Source: Elmis aenea (lineage: Eukaryota > Arthropoda > Insecta > Coleoptera > Elmidae). From it: DNA of 64,000 nt. Below, in pieces: positions 1-10,480 of this stretch (the first letter of the stretch is position 1; the number at the start of each line of letters is the position of its first letter). The DNA is taken from positions 25,166,788 through 25,230,787 of the forward strand of contig OX393581.1 in the NCBI GenBank assembly GCA_947652605.1, in the 5' to 3' direction. The notes beneath the pieces were generated by a model that was given only the letters and a program-made list of their open reading frames with translations, had not been told where the DNA came from and ran no database searches. A program made the position numbers and the translations under genes.

Positions 1-383
1 GACTTTTACAATTGAATGTAGGTATTAGAATATTACAAATTTTTTAGTAATTTAGTTGATTTATAGATATAAAATAACATCAATAACACTTTAGACAAAA
101 CAAAATTTAATGTAATTACAACGAATTAATAATTAAAGAAATCCCCAGTATAAAATCATTTTGTAAAACTTTACTTTTCTTGCTTTTAGTGAAGCAAATT
201 CATCAATGATTTTATCAAAATTAATTTGTTTTGAAAAGTCCTATTCGATTGATAAAATTGCTAAAAAAAAAAAAAACCTGTCAAATTTGCGTTTTCAACC
301 AATCACTAATCTTAAATCTTCTAGATACTATCAATACGAGCATTATGACAATAATAATTTTACAGTCCCCTGACAGATGTTGA
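1..383. other. AT-rich intergenic, no gene seen
   Basis: No coding potential is visible. The stretch at about 277-304 is a direct copy of the left arm of the hairpin element that follows (shared CCTGTCAAATTTGCGTTTTC), so a fragment of that repeat family is present. Confidence 0.5.
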
Positions 384-573
384 TCCTCCTGTCAAATTTG
401 CGTTTTCGACCAATAACAAACTCAGATTTCCTAGAAAGGACCAATAAACATAATATTATACACTGACAATATTCTTTTCCCGTTTAAAAAATTTTCATGC
501 GTTTATTGGTCGTTTCTAAAAAATCTGAGTTTGTGATTGGTCAAAAATATAAATTTGGAGAGGGAATTAAATA
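384..573. repeat. Hairpin (foldback) miniature repeat
   Basis: The left arm (about 384-440, containing CCAATAACAAACTCAGATTT) is the inverted complement of the right arm (about 500-573, containing AAATCTGAGTTTGTGATTGG), with a short AT-rich centre. This is the form of a miniature inverted-repeat element. No clear target duplication was found and the family is unknown. Confidence 0.65.
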
Positions 574-820
574 TTTTGGTCCTGATAATTTTTTGACGAA
601 TTTCGGCGACCAGTAGCGTTACAGTTACCTTAGATTAAAGGATTAAACCACACCCCTGACGCGCCACTCTGACAGTACCTACTTGTAAAATTTTATATAA
701 CGTACATTTAATTTCATAGGTAGGTTAGGTGAAGGAAATTTTCTGACAAAATATAACTCGTGCATTGCAAATCTATAATTTTTGACGACTCTTCACTCAT
801 GCGAGTTAAATCAATAAAAA

Positions 821-2283
821 TCACTCGTGCACTTCGTGCACTCGTGTTTTTTTCAGCTCAACTTGCATTTGTGCATATTTGCCAAAACTATCAATAATTA
901 TTTTCAATGCACTTATTATCTTACTATTGACAATTTTTAGTTCTCTGAAGCTTCTTTCACCAGAAGCTGCTACTGCTACAATAGGTAGTGTTAGGAATAT
1001 TCTTAATGTCACTTCTGAATTTGGATAAGACTGTACTAAACTATACTCCTGAACTGTTTCAAAAGATCTAAATTTGTAGCTGCTTTAAGGTCCGGAATTA
1101 ACGTCATTGCCTGATTTTTAAAACTGACTATTTCTGATAAGAATTCTACAGAATTTATATCGTTTGGATATTTAAGAGATTAATCACAAGCTGCTTTCTT
1201 TTAAAATTTTCTGTATCCATCGAATTTAATTTTTCACCTGTTAAATATTCGAAGTAAGACGAAATCCCATATAGTTTTTCATATCTTCATCTAAATTGTG
1301 ATATTAAAATATGTAATATATATGCTTAAGTTTCTACTGTAAATAAATATTTATCATTATGAGGAACGGATTGCTGAGATTGATCATCTAATTTAATTTT
1401 TTCAAAATCTGTAGACAATTCCACATCTGAAGTAAAATTTTCGCTGTTAGAAAAAATATTTTCCAATACGGTGTCTCTCATTTGCTTCAAGGAATGAGAT
1501 AATCCTTCGATTTAAAGTGAAGCTTTTATTACAGTAATCTGTTTTGATTGCAAAGCTTTGTTTATTTTATCAACTTCTTGCAATATTAAACTTCATGTAA
1601 ATAACGGGTCTAGAAACATTCTTCGCCCACAATTCTTCGCCCACAATTCTTCGCCCACATTTCTTCGCCTCCACAATTCTTCGCCCACAATTCTTCGCCT
1701 ACAGAATTCTTCGCCGCCACAATCTTTCGCCGTCACAATTTTTCGCCGCATACAAGCATATCACAAATTTTACTTGTAAATGTGATTGTTTTTATTTACA
1801 ACGTAATACAGATTATTTTAGATTACCCTAAAGTTGTTTCTTGTATATTAATACTTGTTCTTTTAATATTAAGTTTAAAAATTGCTACATAAATAGGGTA
1901 CGTTGTGATTTTTAATCTTGTTTATGTTATTATAGAATAAATAGAAATTTAATTAACCTGACCTGACCTGACCTAATGTACAATAATCTGTAAAGATTAT
2001 GTTAAAAATAAAAACAATCACATTTACAAACAAAATTTATGATACGCTTGTATGCGGCAAAAAATTGTGGCGGCGAAGAAATGTGTAGACGAAGAATTGT
2101 GGGCGAAGAATTTTCCGGACACGGTAAATAACGTACATAAGAATTCAAATTTATTAGTTTTAATATGCTTTTAATTGCAGCGCAACTTATTAATTCTCAT
2201 TTTTTATCAATTTGCCGCTCATTCCCATTGTTCACCTGGGGCAAGTGGCTCGTTTGCCTTATCCTTGTTCCGGACCTGTGCCT
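821..2283 (-). pseudogene. hAT-family transposase remnant, ZMYM1-like type
   Basis: The minus strand at 821-1012 reads the hallmark hAT C-terminal dimerisation motif (LRIFLTLPIVAVAASGERSF followed by RELKIVNSK). The minus-strand sequence between about 1013 and 1200 continues upstream as recognisable but broken hAT sequence (DINSVEFLSEIVSFKNQAMT). A hAT-like terminus lies near 2235-2283, where the minus strand reads CAGGTCCGGAACAAGG. The left end was not found. hAT transposases cut and paste DNA using an RNase-H-like catalytic core. That core is too decayed here to read, and stops and frame changes make the copy inactive. A foldback element at 1606-2123 is inserted in it, so this is the older insertion. 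Confidence 0.7.
1606..2123. mobile_element. Foldback element with tandem 13-15 bp arms
   Basis: The left arm (about 1615-1750) is a tandem array of a unit close to ATTCTTCGCCCACA. The right arm (about 2060-2117) carries the same unit inverted (GTGGGCGAAGAATT). The next segments inward are also inverted copies (GCATACAAGC... and ...GCTTGTATGC, then TTTGTAAATGTGATTG in both arms). The element is bounded by GTAAATAAC at 1597-1605 and 2124-2132, a perfect 9-bp (or 8-bp) target duplication. Tandemly repeated inverted arms are the architecture of Drosophila FB-type foldback elements. No ORF of substance is present. The coding-looking frame through the left arm is only the repeat read as protein. 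Confidence 0.8.
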
Positions 2284-3929
2284 AAACATTAAAAAATTAT
2301 TCCAAAATGTTTTAAAATTGATTAGTTATAATATTTAACCAACCTAAGGTTCATTAATTGTATGGACAATCGTTTAACCTAACAAAAAAAAATTAGGTCA
2401 GTCCGGTAACTTCGATCAATAGATTAATAATGTCTGTTAAGAAGGAGCAGCACATTGTATTATGTTTTCGTTCGATAGAGGGTTGAAGACGTAATCTCCC
2501 GGGATTTTGTTTAATAGAACATTGTGTGTGTTTAATTAAGTTTTGGTAAATCGGTCCCGACCAACACCATCAACAAGGCTATTACCAAAATCTATTAACA
2601 TTTTAACAGCGTTTAATTAATACTGAAGCTAAATCGCTTTTTTAAATCTCATTAGTCACTCGTCTCATAAACTGCGTGTGTGTGTGTGCGTAGCCGGCTG
2701 GTTTCTGTATTATTTTGATTTGTCAGCATAGGTTAAAGCTAAGCGTTTAATTAAGACTAGTGCTACAGAGGGAAATTTCAAATATCCTAGATAAAAACAG
2801 CAGTCAAAGTGGCCTGCGAATAGTATTAAATAAATTTAAGTTTTTGTTTGTGCCTCTAGAATGGACCAGCAACTTTTCTAATTGCTTATTTAAACCAAAT
2901 ATTTTCTAGTTTAAATTTTAGATAATTTCGAATGCTTCGGCTAAAATTTTAACAATTCAAAGAGGCTACGATATTTTTTTTATTAAGTTGCTCGAGTTAT
3001 GCTACAAATGTCATTCGTTTTCAGCGTAAGAATGTCCAACTAAAATTTCCATATAGTTGCTTTTATGCGGCATTTTTGCTACATATTTTGTTTGAACGAA
3101 GAATAAAGCATTTTTAACTCTATCGACTTTTGTAACATTTATTTCATTTAAATTGTTTGTTTCAAGATACTAAAATATGTAAACATTAAATCGTCAATTA
3201 ATAGTTCTATATATAAATTTGAGATATTAACAATTAAAATTGTTTATTTTGCCACTTTAAAAAGTAATATTTTAGAAGAAAAATATTTCGAATACTCGAA
3301 AAGTTTTTTGGTAAATGAATTTTTAAAATGTTTGTAATATTTGATATTCTTCATTGCAATATTTTAATATACCTACAAGCCGATTTGTGTTTCTAATAAA
3401 AACTTTCTTATTTCTTATAAGCATCACAATTGATTTTTCCATAAGTGGTGCGGGAATTTTTATTTGCGTTATAAGTTTCTCCTTACTCACAATACAATTA
3501 AATACAGAATAAAAGTTGCAGCAAATACTCGTTTACACAATTAAAAAACAATTATAAATAATAAGAATGCAAAATAAATGAAAACACAATGTACCAGGTT
3601 TTTTAAGATTCTATTATTACGGTTTCAGATATCCGATTTTAATCAGATTGTGTAAAAAGGGTTTGTCGTGTGATCGACTATTAACGTCTCTTCCTATAAA
3701 AATGTAATTTTTTACATTTACCACTGTATTACAGTAAAAATTAATAACATTTTTTTAAAAAGTTGGTTAGTAAAACTAATTGATAATTGCCACTTTTCTT
3801 CTTAAAAAAGGTTAGGATGTGCAAAGGCCATTGATTTTCAATTTTCTCAAACTGTTGTAAAAAATTGCTAGCCTGTAATAGTAATGTGTAATAGTTATTT
3901 ATGTATCAAGGCCAAAAGTACGTTTTGGC
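2284..3929. other. Intergenic, nothing recognised
   Basis: AT-rich sequence with a short GT run near 2677-2690 and no supported gene or element. Confidence 0.5.
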
Positions 3930-4240
3930 CGAGGTGCATATTACATTTTTTGTGCGATCGAATTAAAAACAATTTAAATTTTTAGTAATTTTCAAAATTA
4001 TAGGTAGAAACTACGTGATATTCTGTCGGCGATGTACTGCATTACCGGCCCTCTCCTTAGCAACGGCCGTAAAAGTTACTTTTTCGGCCGTTGCCAAGGG
4101 TAACGGCCTGAAAAGTAACTTTTACGGCCGTTGCTAAGTATAGGACCGGTAATGCAGTACTTTATGGTTGCTAACGCGTCCGTCAAACAGCTGTTTCTAG
4201 TACGATCGCACAAAAAACATTTTTCTACGACCACCTCTGT
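3930..4240. repeat. Hairpin miniature element with nested stems
   Basis: Outer arms share TTTTTTGTGCGATCG (about 3944-3960, inverted at about 4203-4220). The inner stem at 4035-4159 is stronger: TACTGCATTACCGG pairs with CCGGTAATGCAGTA, and AGCAACGGCCGTAAAAGTTA pairs with its inverse in the other arm. The inner hairpin is GC-richer than its surroundings. No ORF is present. It is probably a non-autonomous DNA transposon; no target duplication was identified. Confidence 0.65.
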
Positions 4241-4622
4241 AACTGACTACTACTGTACAGCCTGCATGCAATAAAGAGGGTCTAAAAAAACACGGTAAGC
4301 AAAAAGCACAGTTTTCTAGAAATGATCGGAATAGACTCACGTCAAACCTGGCAGTTAACAGCGTACGTACAAGTTTGTTTACTATTAGCCAAAAAAAACT
4401 GATAAAATCGTGTGTATTATGTGATCATAGAAAAAGTAAGCTACATAACACGAGTTGTAAAGCCATTACGAACTCGTTGCTACGCGGCTCCGTGCGCAAC
4501 AGTTTAACTCGTGCGTAATATGCTTCTTACCACTCTTGTTGTGTAACATACTATTGCCACTTATTGAAATATAAACGATATACTTATGCTTATGGTCGCC
4601 CTGACCTTTGAATCAGTTTTTA
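4241..4622. other. Intergenic, nothing firm
   Basis: Contains partial palindromic words around 4440-4510 (ACACGAGTT and AACTCGTGC) that look like a repeat end. No gene seen. Confidence 0.4.
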
Positions 4623-4624
4623 TA

Positions 4625-5144
4625 CAGGGTGTCCCAGATAACATTTTCAGTATGGAGATCTTGCTTATTATAAGAGATACAGATTTGTGTAAATTAGATG
4701 AATTATTCCTTGGTATGAAAGGAGCAACAATCAATTTTTAAAAGTTCAGAAGTAAAAGTAGCAAAAAATATGTAAATGTTGAATTTTGTTTTCCCTCATA
4801 ACTTTTTTGTCTTAATAATTAGATCAATTTTATTTTTACTTGATAATACTTTTTATGTAGAAGCTAACTTAACAACCTATAAATAAAACTGAAATTAGAG
4901 GTTATCTTAAAAATGGAGTATGATAAAAAAAAAACTAGTATAAAAACACAAAAAAATGAGAGAAGAAATAAATTCAACATTTTCATATTTTTGCTATAGC
5001 TTCTCAAGTACGAGGAATTTTGCACTTTTAATAAAAGGTTGTAGCTCCTCTCATGCTAAATAATAAATCATTTAATTTAAGCAAACCTGTATCTCTTATA
5101 ATAAGCGAGATTTCCCTGCTGAAAATCTTATCTGGAACTCCTTG
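4625..5144. mobile_element. Mariner-type inverted-repeat element (non-autonomous)
   Basis: The left end starts CAGGGTGTCCCAGATAA after TA. The right end read inverted is CAAGGAGTTCCAGATAA before TA, and the similarity continues inward (CTTATTATAAGAGATACAG in both). TA flanks and CAGGG-type ends are typical of Tc1/mariner relatives. No transposase is encoded. The adjoining hAT element at 5158 begins just 13 bp after its right end. Confidence 0.75.
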
Positions 5145-5157
5145 TATAGGTAGATAC

Positions 5158-6588
5158 CAGCGGCGTGCGGTCCATGGATGCGGTGGATGCGGCGCATCCC
5201 CTAAAATTCACGTCAAGAATATTTTTATACCGTATCATATTTGAATTTTATGTAGCTTTATTTCGCTTTGAATTATTTTTAGTTACGTGTTATGATATAA
5301 TGTTTTGCTGCTCGAAAAATTTGCATTAATCCATTTATTTCCAGAGAGCGGCTGACTACTGCGAAATGTGTGCGATTCGTAGCGCTAGCTAGCACATGTG
5401 AGCATGACTAAGGGATGCGGATTCGGAATTTGCTTCCTTGGCGCATGCGCACTGCGATGCAGTCTATAGTCTATTGCCCGTATCGTTGCGTACTTAAGAT
5501 CTACGGTGGATGCGGTAACTCCGTTTGCTTCCATGGGCAGCTCGCACTCGATTAATATTTCCGCACGCTACAAAAATAATCATTTCCGTTGTTTAAGTTT
5601 TTTTTTTACTTTCTTTGAATCAAGCTTCTTCTGTTTAAATCAGCTATACTCTATTTTTAGAGCACTGTTTCGCTACATACAATTTTGATTATTATTTAAC
5701 ACGACCCTTAATATGGATAACCAAAGTAACGATGAAACTGTGGTTTATAATAATTGCAATTGTTTGATTGAAAATTTACAAAAAAAAAGGAGATCTGCTT
5801 CTCTCCCGTATAATGAAAAAGAAATTATTGTTAGGAGCTCAAAACCCACACCGATATTAAATATACAGTCAAAAACGAAAACATTTCAAAGATATTTTAA
5901 TAGAGAAATATATGAAAAAATTGCGTGGATTTGTGGCTGCTCTCACTAACTTATCAAAATTATTCTGTTGGGTGTGCATTTTATTGTCGCAACAAGTACA
6001 GCATTCTGAACCTTATAAACTCTTTCAATTAATACAACTAACTAATCGATTTCGAGATATGGAAAAATTTTAATTTATGAAACTTTTCAACATCAGTAAA
6101 TTTAAAGAATATGAAAAGAATTTTCCAGATTTCCTGTTACAATCACTTTAGCTAACTTATGGAAAATACTTTGATTTTATGAAGTTAAAAAGTGAATTAG
6201 TACGACTTTCATTTAAAATCTATAAATTGCATAAAAAAATGAATTGTGAAAGATGAGCTAAAAGATGTTTTGACAGAAGTATTTAAATTAATACAATTAA
6301 TTTGCACTATACCTTCCACCAGCGCATCGGCTGAGCGATCATTTTCGACAATGAGAAGAATAAAAACATTCACCAGAAGCAGCCAAGTGACAATAGACTG
6401 TCTGCTCTCGCTTTAATATCAATTGAAAAAAAAAATAATGCTACATATGAAAAATGCAAAAGATTGTATGATATTGTTTTAGACGAATTTTGTAAAAAAA
6501 AGAGCGTAGAAAAAAATTGAATTTTAAAAAATAAATTGGTCGTTTTTTGGACAGCATCCCCTGGTTGAAAAGTCACCGCACGCCACTG
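5158..6588 (+). mobile_element. hAT transposon, internally deleted
   Basis: Ends are CAGCGGCGTGCGGT on the left and, inverted, CAGTGGCGTGCGGT on the right. The element is flanked by a perfect 8-bp duplication GTAGATAC (5150-5157 and 6589-6596), the size expected of hAT insertions. GGATGCGG recurs several times near the left end (about 5174, 5183, 5413 and 5506), as expected for subterminal transposase-binding repeats. At 1431 bp it is far shorter than an autonomous copy and holds only the first and last parts of a transposase. Confidence 0.85.
5713..6520 (+). pseudogene. hAT transposase, N- and C-terminal parts only
   Basis: The frame at 5713-5949 opens with ATG and ends in REIYEKIAWICGCSH. 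After a one-base shift it continues KLFCWVC, giving the W-x-C-G-C and C-W-x-C pattern of the TTF/ZMYM-like zinc-binding N-terminus of hAT proteins. The C-terminal dimerisation block reads CTIPSTSASAERSFSTMRRI near 6307-6366, breaks near 6390, and resumes as LSALALISIEKKNN to a stop near 6520. The catalytic middle is missing, so no active enzyme can be made. The family is clear from motifs; the exact clade is not. Confidence 0.7.
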
Positions 6589-6612
6589 GTAGATACATAT
6601 TATGTATCTGAA

Positions 6613-7237
6613 CAGGGTGTGTAAAAATTGGCGGAAGCGCTACACGTGGCGATGTTCTTCGTAAAATTCTAAGTCGAAAATCTTAATACGAAAATGTTGT
6701 ACCATGCTTGCTGTGTCTGCAAGAGGTCCTCAAAGTTTTGACATTTAGTCCTTTAATAAGCGTTATTATTTAATACTTGCAAATGAAAAAGCTGCAATTT
6801 GGTATAAAAATAAATTTCGAATAGTATTTTTTCTCAGATATTGTGTTCTTCCTTTCAAAAATTGGTGTTGAAAATATGTAAATCACTGATTTGAATGAAA
6901 ATAATGCATTCGGCAACATTGTCATTAGCTGCCATCTCTGTTTTTCTCGTAATTATTTCTAGTTTGTGTTTTACGATACCCAAAAGTTTGCAGCTATGTT
7001 TACGAATTGAAGGCTTTCAGTTCGAACAAAAATTGTAAATACCTAAGTAAAAATTGCTGATAAAAAAATGTCCAAACGCAAATCAATGTGTGCAATGTTG
7101 CCAATTTTTTTTTTCTTTAAATGTTTCCTGAGGCCATAGGAAGCATGGTACAACATTTTTGGATCAAGATTTTCGACTTAGAATTTTACGAAGAACATCG
7201 TCACGTGTAGCGCTTCCGCCAATTTATACACACCCTG
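6613..7237. mobile_element. MITE derived from the 38.8-kb mariner
   Basis: Both ends match the mariner-type element at 38844-40540 almost base for base over about 100 bp (CAGGGTGTGTAAAAATTGGC), and the 5' leader matches for about 300 bp. At about 6970 the sequence jumps from the segment upstream of the transposase start (CTAGTTTGT) to the last codons and 3' flank (ACGATACCCAAAAG then TTGCAGCTATGTT). Essentially the whole open reading frame has been removed. Such an element would need transposase from a relative to move. Confidence 0.85.
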
Positions 7238-8483
7238 TATATTGATTTTATCTACTTAAAAAAAAAACTAAATAAACTCTAGCTACACTGACTGAAACTT
7301 GCTGCAAGATAAACACTGATTTTGTTCGCATAATAAAAACTTCGTTAATGCCTGGTACGTATTTGCCTTGGGCATTACATTTGTCCTCTTAATGGCCCTA
7401 TTTTACTCAACAACTGAAGGCATTTTACAGAAAATGAAAGAAAACGTTAGTGCGAACATCACTTCAAGTGTCCTGAGCCATTTCAAGAATAGGCCCTAAT
7501 TGAATTCATTGAAACTGAGGCGTGAGGTGCATTGTTGAAAATCCGTCCCTCAGCATCGAAAGAGAATGCGCCTTGGCACTTTTTATCCATTCAAAACAAC
7601 AATACCGACTACAAATCAGCGCTGAAATATATTTTTTTTCTGCCGAAGTTGCAGGTTATACGGTACGTTATGTACAGAGCTACCGACCTGAAACCGTAAC
7701 TGATGTACGTACATTTCGAATTTTGTAGGATATTTTGGGTCGCGGCGGTCTCTTAATCTATGGGCAGTATACGGTTGACCACTGTGTTTAACGTGCAACG
7801 AAAATATCGCTGGTGGTCATGGACTTGCGGGTCATTTATGGCAGTCATGATAAACAATAATCACGGTTTTTAACATTCCAAATGAACGGAACACTGAAAA
7901 AAAGTCGTACTAGTAGGATAACTTTTGCAGCTCTTGGGCGAATCCTTAACTTCCATGTAGGTAGCTTCAATTAGCAAAACTTATTGGCAATTTTCATAGT
8001 TAATAGACAATTATCAATCATTATTTTGTACTTCAAAAATTGATAATGATAGGACTGATGGGCACACTCTACGTCTTAGTCTTATTAATATTTAAATTGC
8101 CATGTCAAAAAAATTGTCTAGCATTAGCCAAGTTATTGTTTGATTATAGCAGCTATGCATAAGTTTAAGAAGAAAATGCTCATTTAAATAATAATATTTT
8201 GGGCTGCCTAATATTGCCAAAGGTGTATTAAAGTAATCATAGGTGGATTGGATTTAGATTTTGAATTAAATTTATATAACTTTAAGTTACAAGCTTTGAA
8301 TAATAACGCTTCTGTTACAAAATTAGTAACACACGCAAACAAAATTTGTGTATCATAATTTTTTGGTTTGTTAATAGACTCCAGTCAATATCAGGCAACT
8401 TATTTTTCTCATCACGTGTTTTAAGATCTCACGAGTGTCAATTAAATTTAAAACATTATGAAACTATTACTTGAACGTCATTG
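7238..8483. other. Intergenic, nothing recognised
   Basis: No supported gene. The short frames on both strands at about 7520-7800 overlap each other and match nothing known to me. Confidence 0.5.
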
Positions 8484-8485
8484 TA

Positions 8486-8913
8486 CAGGGTGGACCAAAT
8501 TTGAATGTTTTACGGGATATTTCGGTTACAATAATAGTTAGCAGAAATCTGATATCGGTCTCTTGGGTTATTTTTTTTGAGATAAGCACGCCCGTATTAT
8601 TAGAATTTTATATCACTTTTCATTTTGGCACTAAGAGACGACGAATAAATTTGCATCGTTTTTAAAAATTTACTGTATCTTCTTTATTTATTTTTTATTT
8701 AAATAGAACTAAATGTTATACAGTTTTAAGTTAAAGTAACTTTTCAAAACCGATGAACTTTCATTTTTCGTCTATGGTGCCAAGATGGAAAGTGATACAA
8801 AAAAATCTGATAAACCAGGCGTTTTTTTCGACAAAAAATAACCCAAGAGACCGACATTAGATTTTCGCCAACTATTATGGTAACTGTAAAACATTCGAAT
8901 TTGGTCCACCCTA
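8486..8913. mobile_element. Palindromic mariner-type MITE (family of 19186)
   Basis: Ends are CAGGGTGGACCAAATTTGAA and its inverse. The arms stay complementary inward (for example CTCTTGGGTTATTTTTT against AAAAAATAACCCAAGAG). The sequence matches the outer ends of the much longer palindrome at 19186-20398. It is flanked by TA, and the right TA is shared with the next element. Confidence 0.8.
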
Positions 8914-8915
8914 TA

Positions 8916-10018
8916 CAGGGTGGTGCATTTTTCGATGCTCACCATTGCTATCTTGGAAACGGTAAGAGATACAAGGTCGGTTAACTTAAAGAAAAGTTGC
9001 ACATTTTTATGCCCAGAACATTTTATTGGTCTAATGATAACGAAATTAAGGTTGTTGGAAACAAATTTAGAAGTTATGTTAGGCGAATTGCCATTATTAA
9101 CAATTCGAAATCATCAGTGGTTTCAGCAAGATGGAGTTGGTCCTCACAACGTAAGAGAATATTTAGATGTACGCTTTCAAAATTCAAAGCTTGGTACGTT
9201 TAGTCCTGTTCATTGGCCTGCACGATCGCCATGTTTAACGCCTATGGATTACTTTTTGTGGGGCAATATAAAAGATGTTGTTTATACAAGCCTAACGGAA
9301 AATATTGAACATCTTCGCCGTAAAATCAAAAATGCTATCGACTCTATTCCGAGACAGACTATCCTAAAAGCAGTGGACGAAATGAATTTGAGGACAAAGC
9401 ACTGCATCATACATAACGGCGCACACTTTAAACAATTTAAATAGTCATTTATTTGGTGTTTAAAATTTATTCTCATTTCATTATCATTAGACCAATTAAA
9501 TGTTCTTTCATTTATTTATACTTTATCAAAGTTTCAATTGTTTTTCAGAGCATTCTCGATTTTATAAATTATTTATACAAATTTTCAAATTTCAACAAGT
9601 TTTTTTGAAAGAATAATGGTATGTTGGTTACCAATCTGAAAAGCTAATTTTCTTGTCTGTCTGATGGTGCAAACATCCAATATTGCGACCATAAGAATAA
9701 AAAAAAAGACTATCGCAACTTGAAATCTAGAAGGCTTAGAAATTTCTGTTGACGTCATCAAACCCATGATGGTCAAGAACATAAAGTTAACAAGTTTAAA
9801 TTAAATAACGTAAATGGTAGGGAAGATAACATTTTTTTTAAATCACATTTTTCGGTTTTTTTTGTGTAATAAATCAAAAACAAATCAAAATATTTAGGAT
9901 TTCTTTTCAGGTTCTCAATCGTCATAAAAATGTGCAACTTTTCTCTAATTTTTCTGACCTTGTACCTCTTACCGTTTCCAAGATAGCAATGGTGAGCATC
10001 GAAAAATGCACCATCCTG
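8916..10018 (+). mobile_element. Mariner-type transposon, 5'-deleted
   Basis: Terminal inverted repeats of about 90 bp begin CAGGGTGGTGCATTTTTC on the left and CAGGATGGTGCATTTTTC on the right and run through GCTATCTTGGAAACGGTAAG. The element is flanked by TA at 8914-8915 and 10019-10020. It carries the C-terminal half of a transposase. The left TA is also the right TA of the preceding MITE, so the two insertions abut exactly. Confidence 0.85.
9030..9444 (+). pseudogene. Mariner-type transposase, C-terminal half
   Basis: The open frame runs for about 140 recognisable residues: LGELPLLTIRNHQWFQQDG, then PHNVREYLDVRF, then HWPARSPCLTPMDYFLWG. QQDG supplies the second catalytic aspartate of the DDE/D triad. 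The third position, normally SPD before LxPxDYFLWG, is SPC here, so a catalytic residue has been lost. The helix-turn-helix DNA-binding domain and the first catalytic aspartate are absent because of an internal deletion. The upstream part of the frame (8920 onward) is only the inverted repeat read through. Confidence 0.75.
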
Positions 10019-10020
10019 TA

Positions 10021-10354
10021 TAGCTAGGAAAAGATTTTAATACCTTTCACTGTGTGTTGTAGAAAGGATTCTAATAGATTCTAGTTGTATTGACCATATT
10101 GATGCAGTCAATAAGGCTGACATTTTTATTAAGTTAAGTATATACCGGTCAAAATCGACAATTTGACAATATGAAAAAATTGTACGAGGTTCATGATCAA
10201 ACCCCAGAATGAATCTTCAGAAGATGCGTGATAAGGTAGGACATATTTGAATTAATGTTGGGTCTAGCTGTTTCGATGGTTTTCTTCGTTTAGTCCAAGG
10301 CGCATATTTTTTATCCGTTTAGGCAGTTTTAAGTGTAGTTGGAGATTATCAGAA
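10021..10354. other. Intergenic, nothing recognised
   Basis: No gene or element supported before the 42-bp tandem repeat. Confidence 0.4.
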
Positions 10355-10480
10355 GTAGGTACAACCTCATGTTGGATCAAAAACACTGTATAAAAAGTAG
10401 GTAAAATCTTATTTTAGATCAAAAGCACTGGATTAAACGTTGCTAAAATCTCATATTAGATTAAAGGTATTGATGGATGT
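10355..10480. repeat. Three-copy 42-bp tandem repeat
   Basis: Copies start at 10355, 10397 and 10439, at exact 42-bp spacing. They share a pattern of GTAGGTAAAATCT, then TTAGATCAAAAGCACTG, then AAAAC-like ends. Stops occur in the frames examined, so it is not coding. The exact period in diverged copies suggests an old local duplication. Function is unknown. Confidence 0.75.

Noticed and set aside
1558..1779. 73-codon plus-strand frame with repeated SSPTxLRLHN
   Set aside because: It is the tandem repeat of the foldback arm read as protein; the inverted arm and target duplication explain it.
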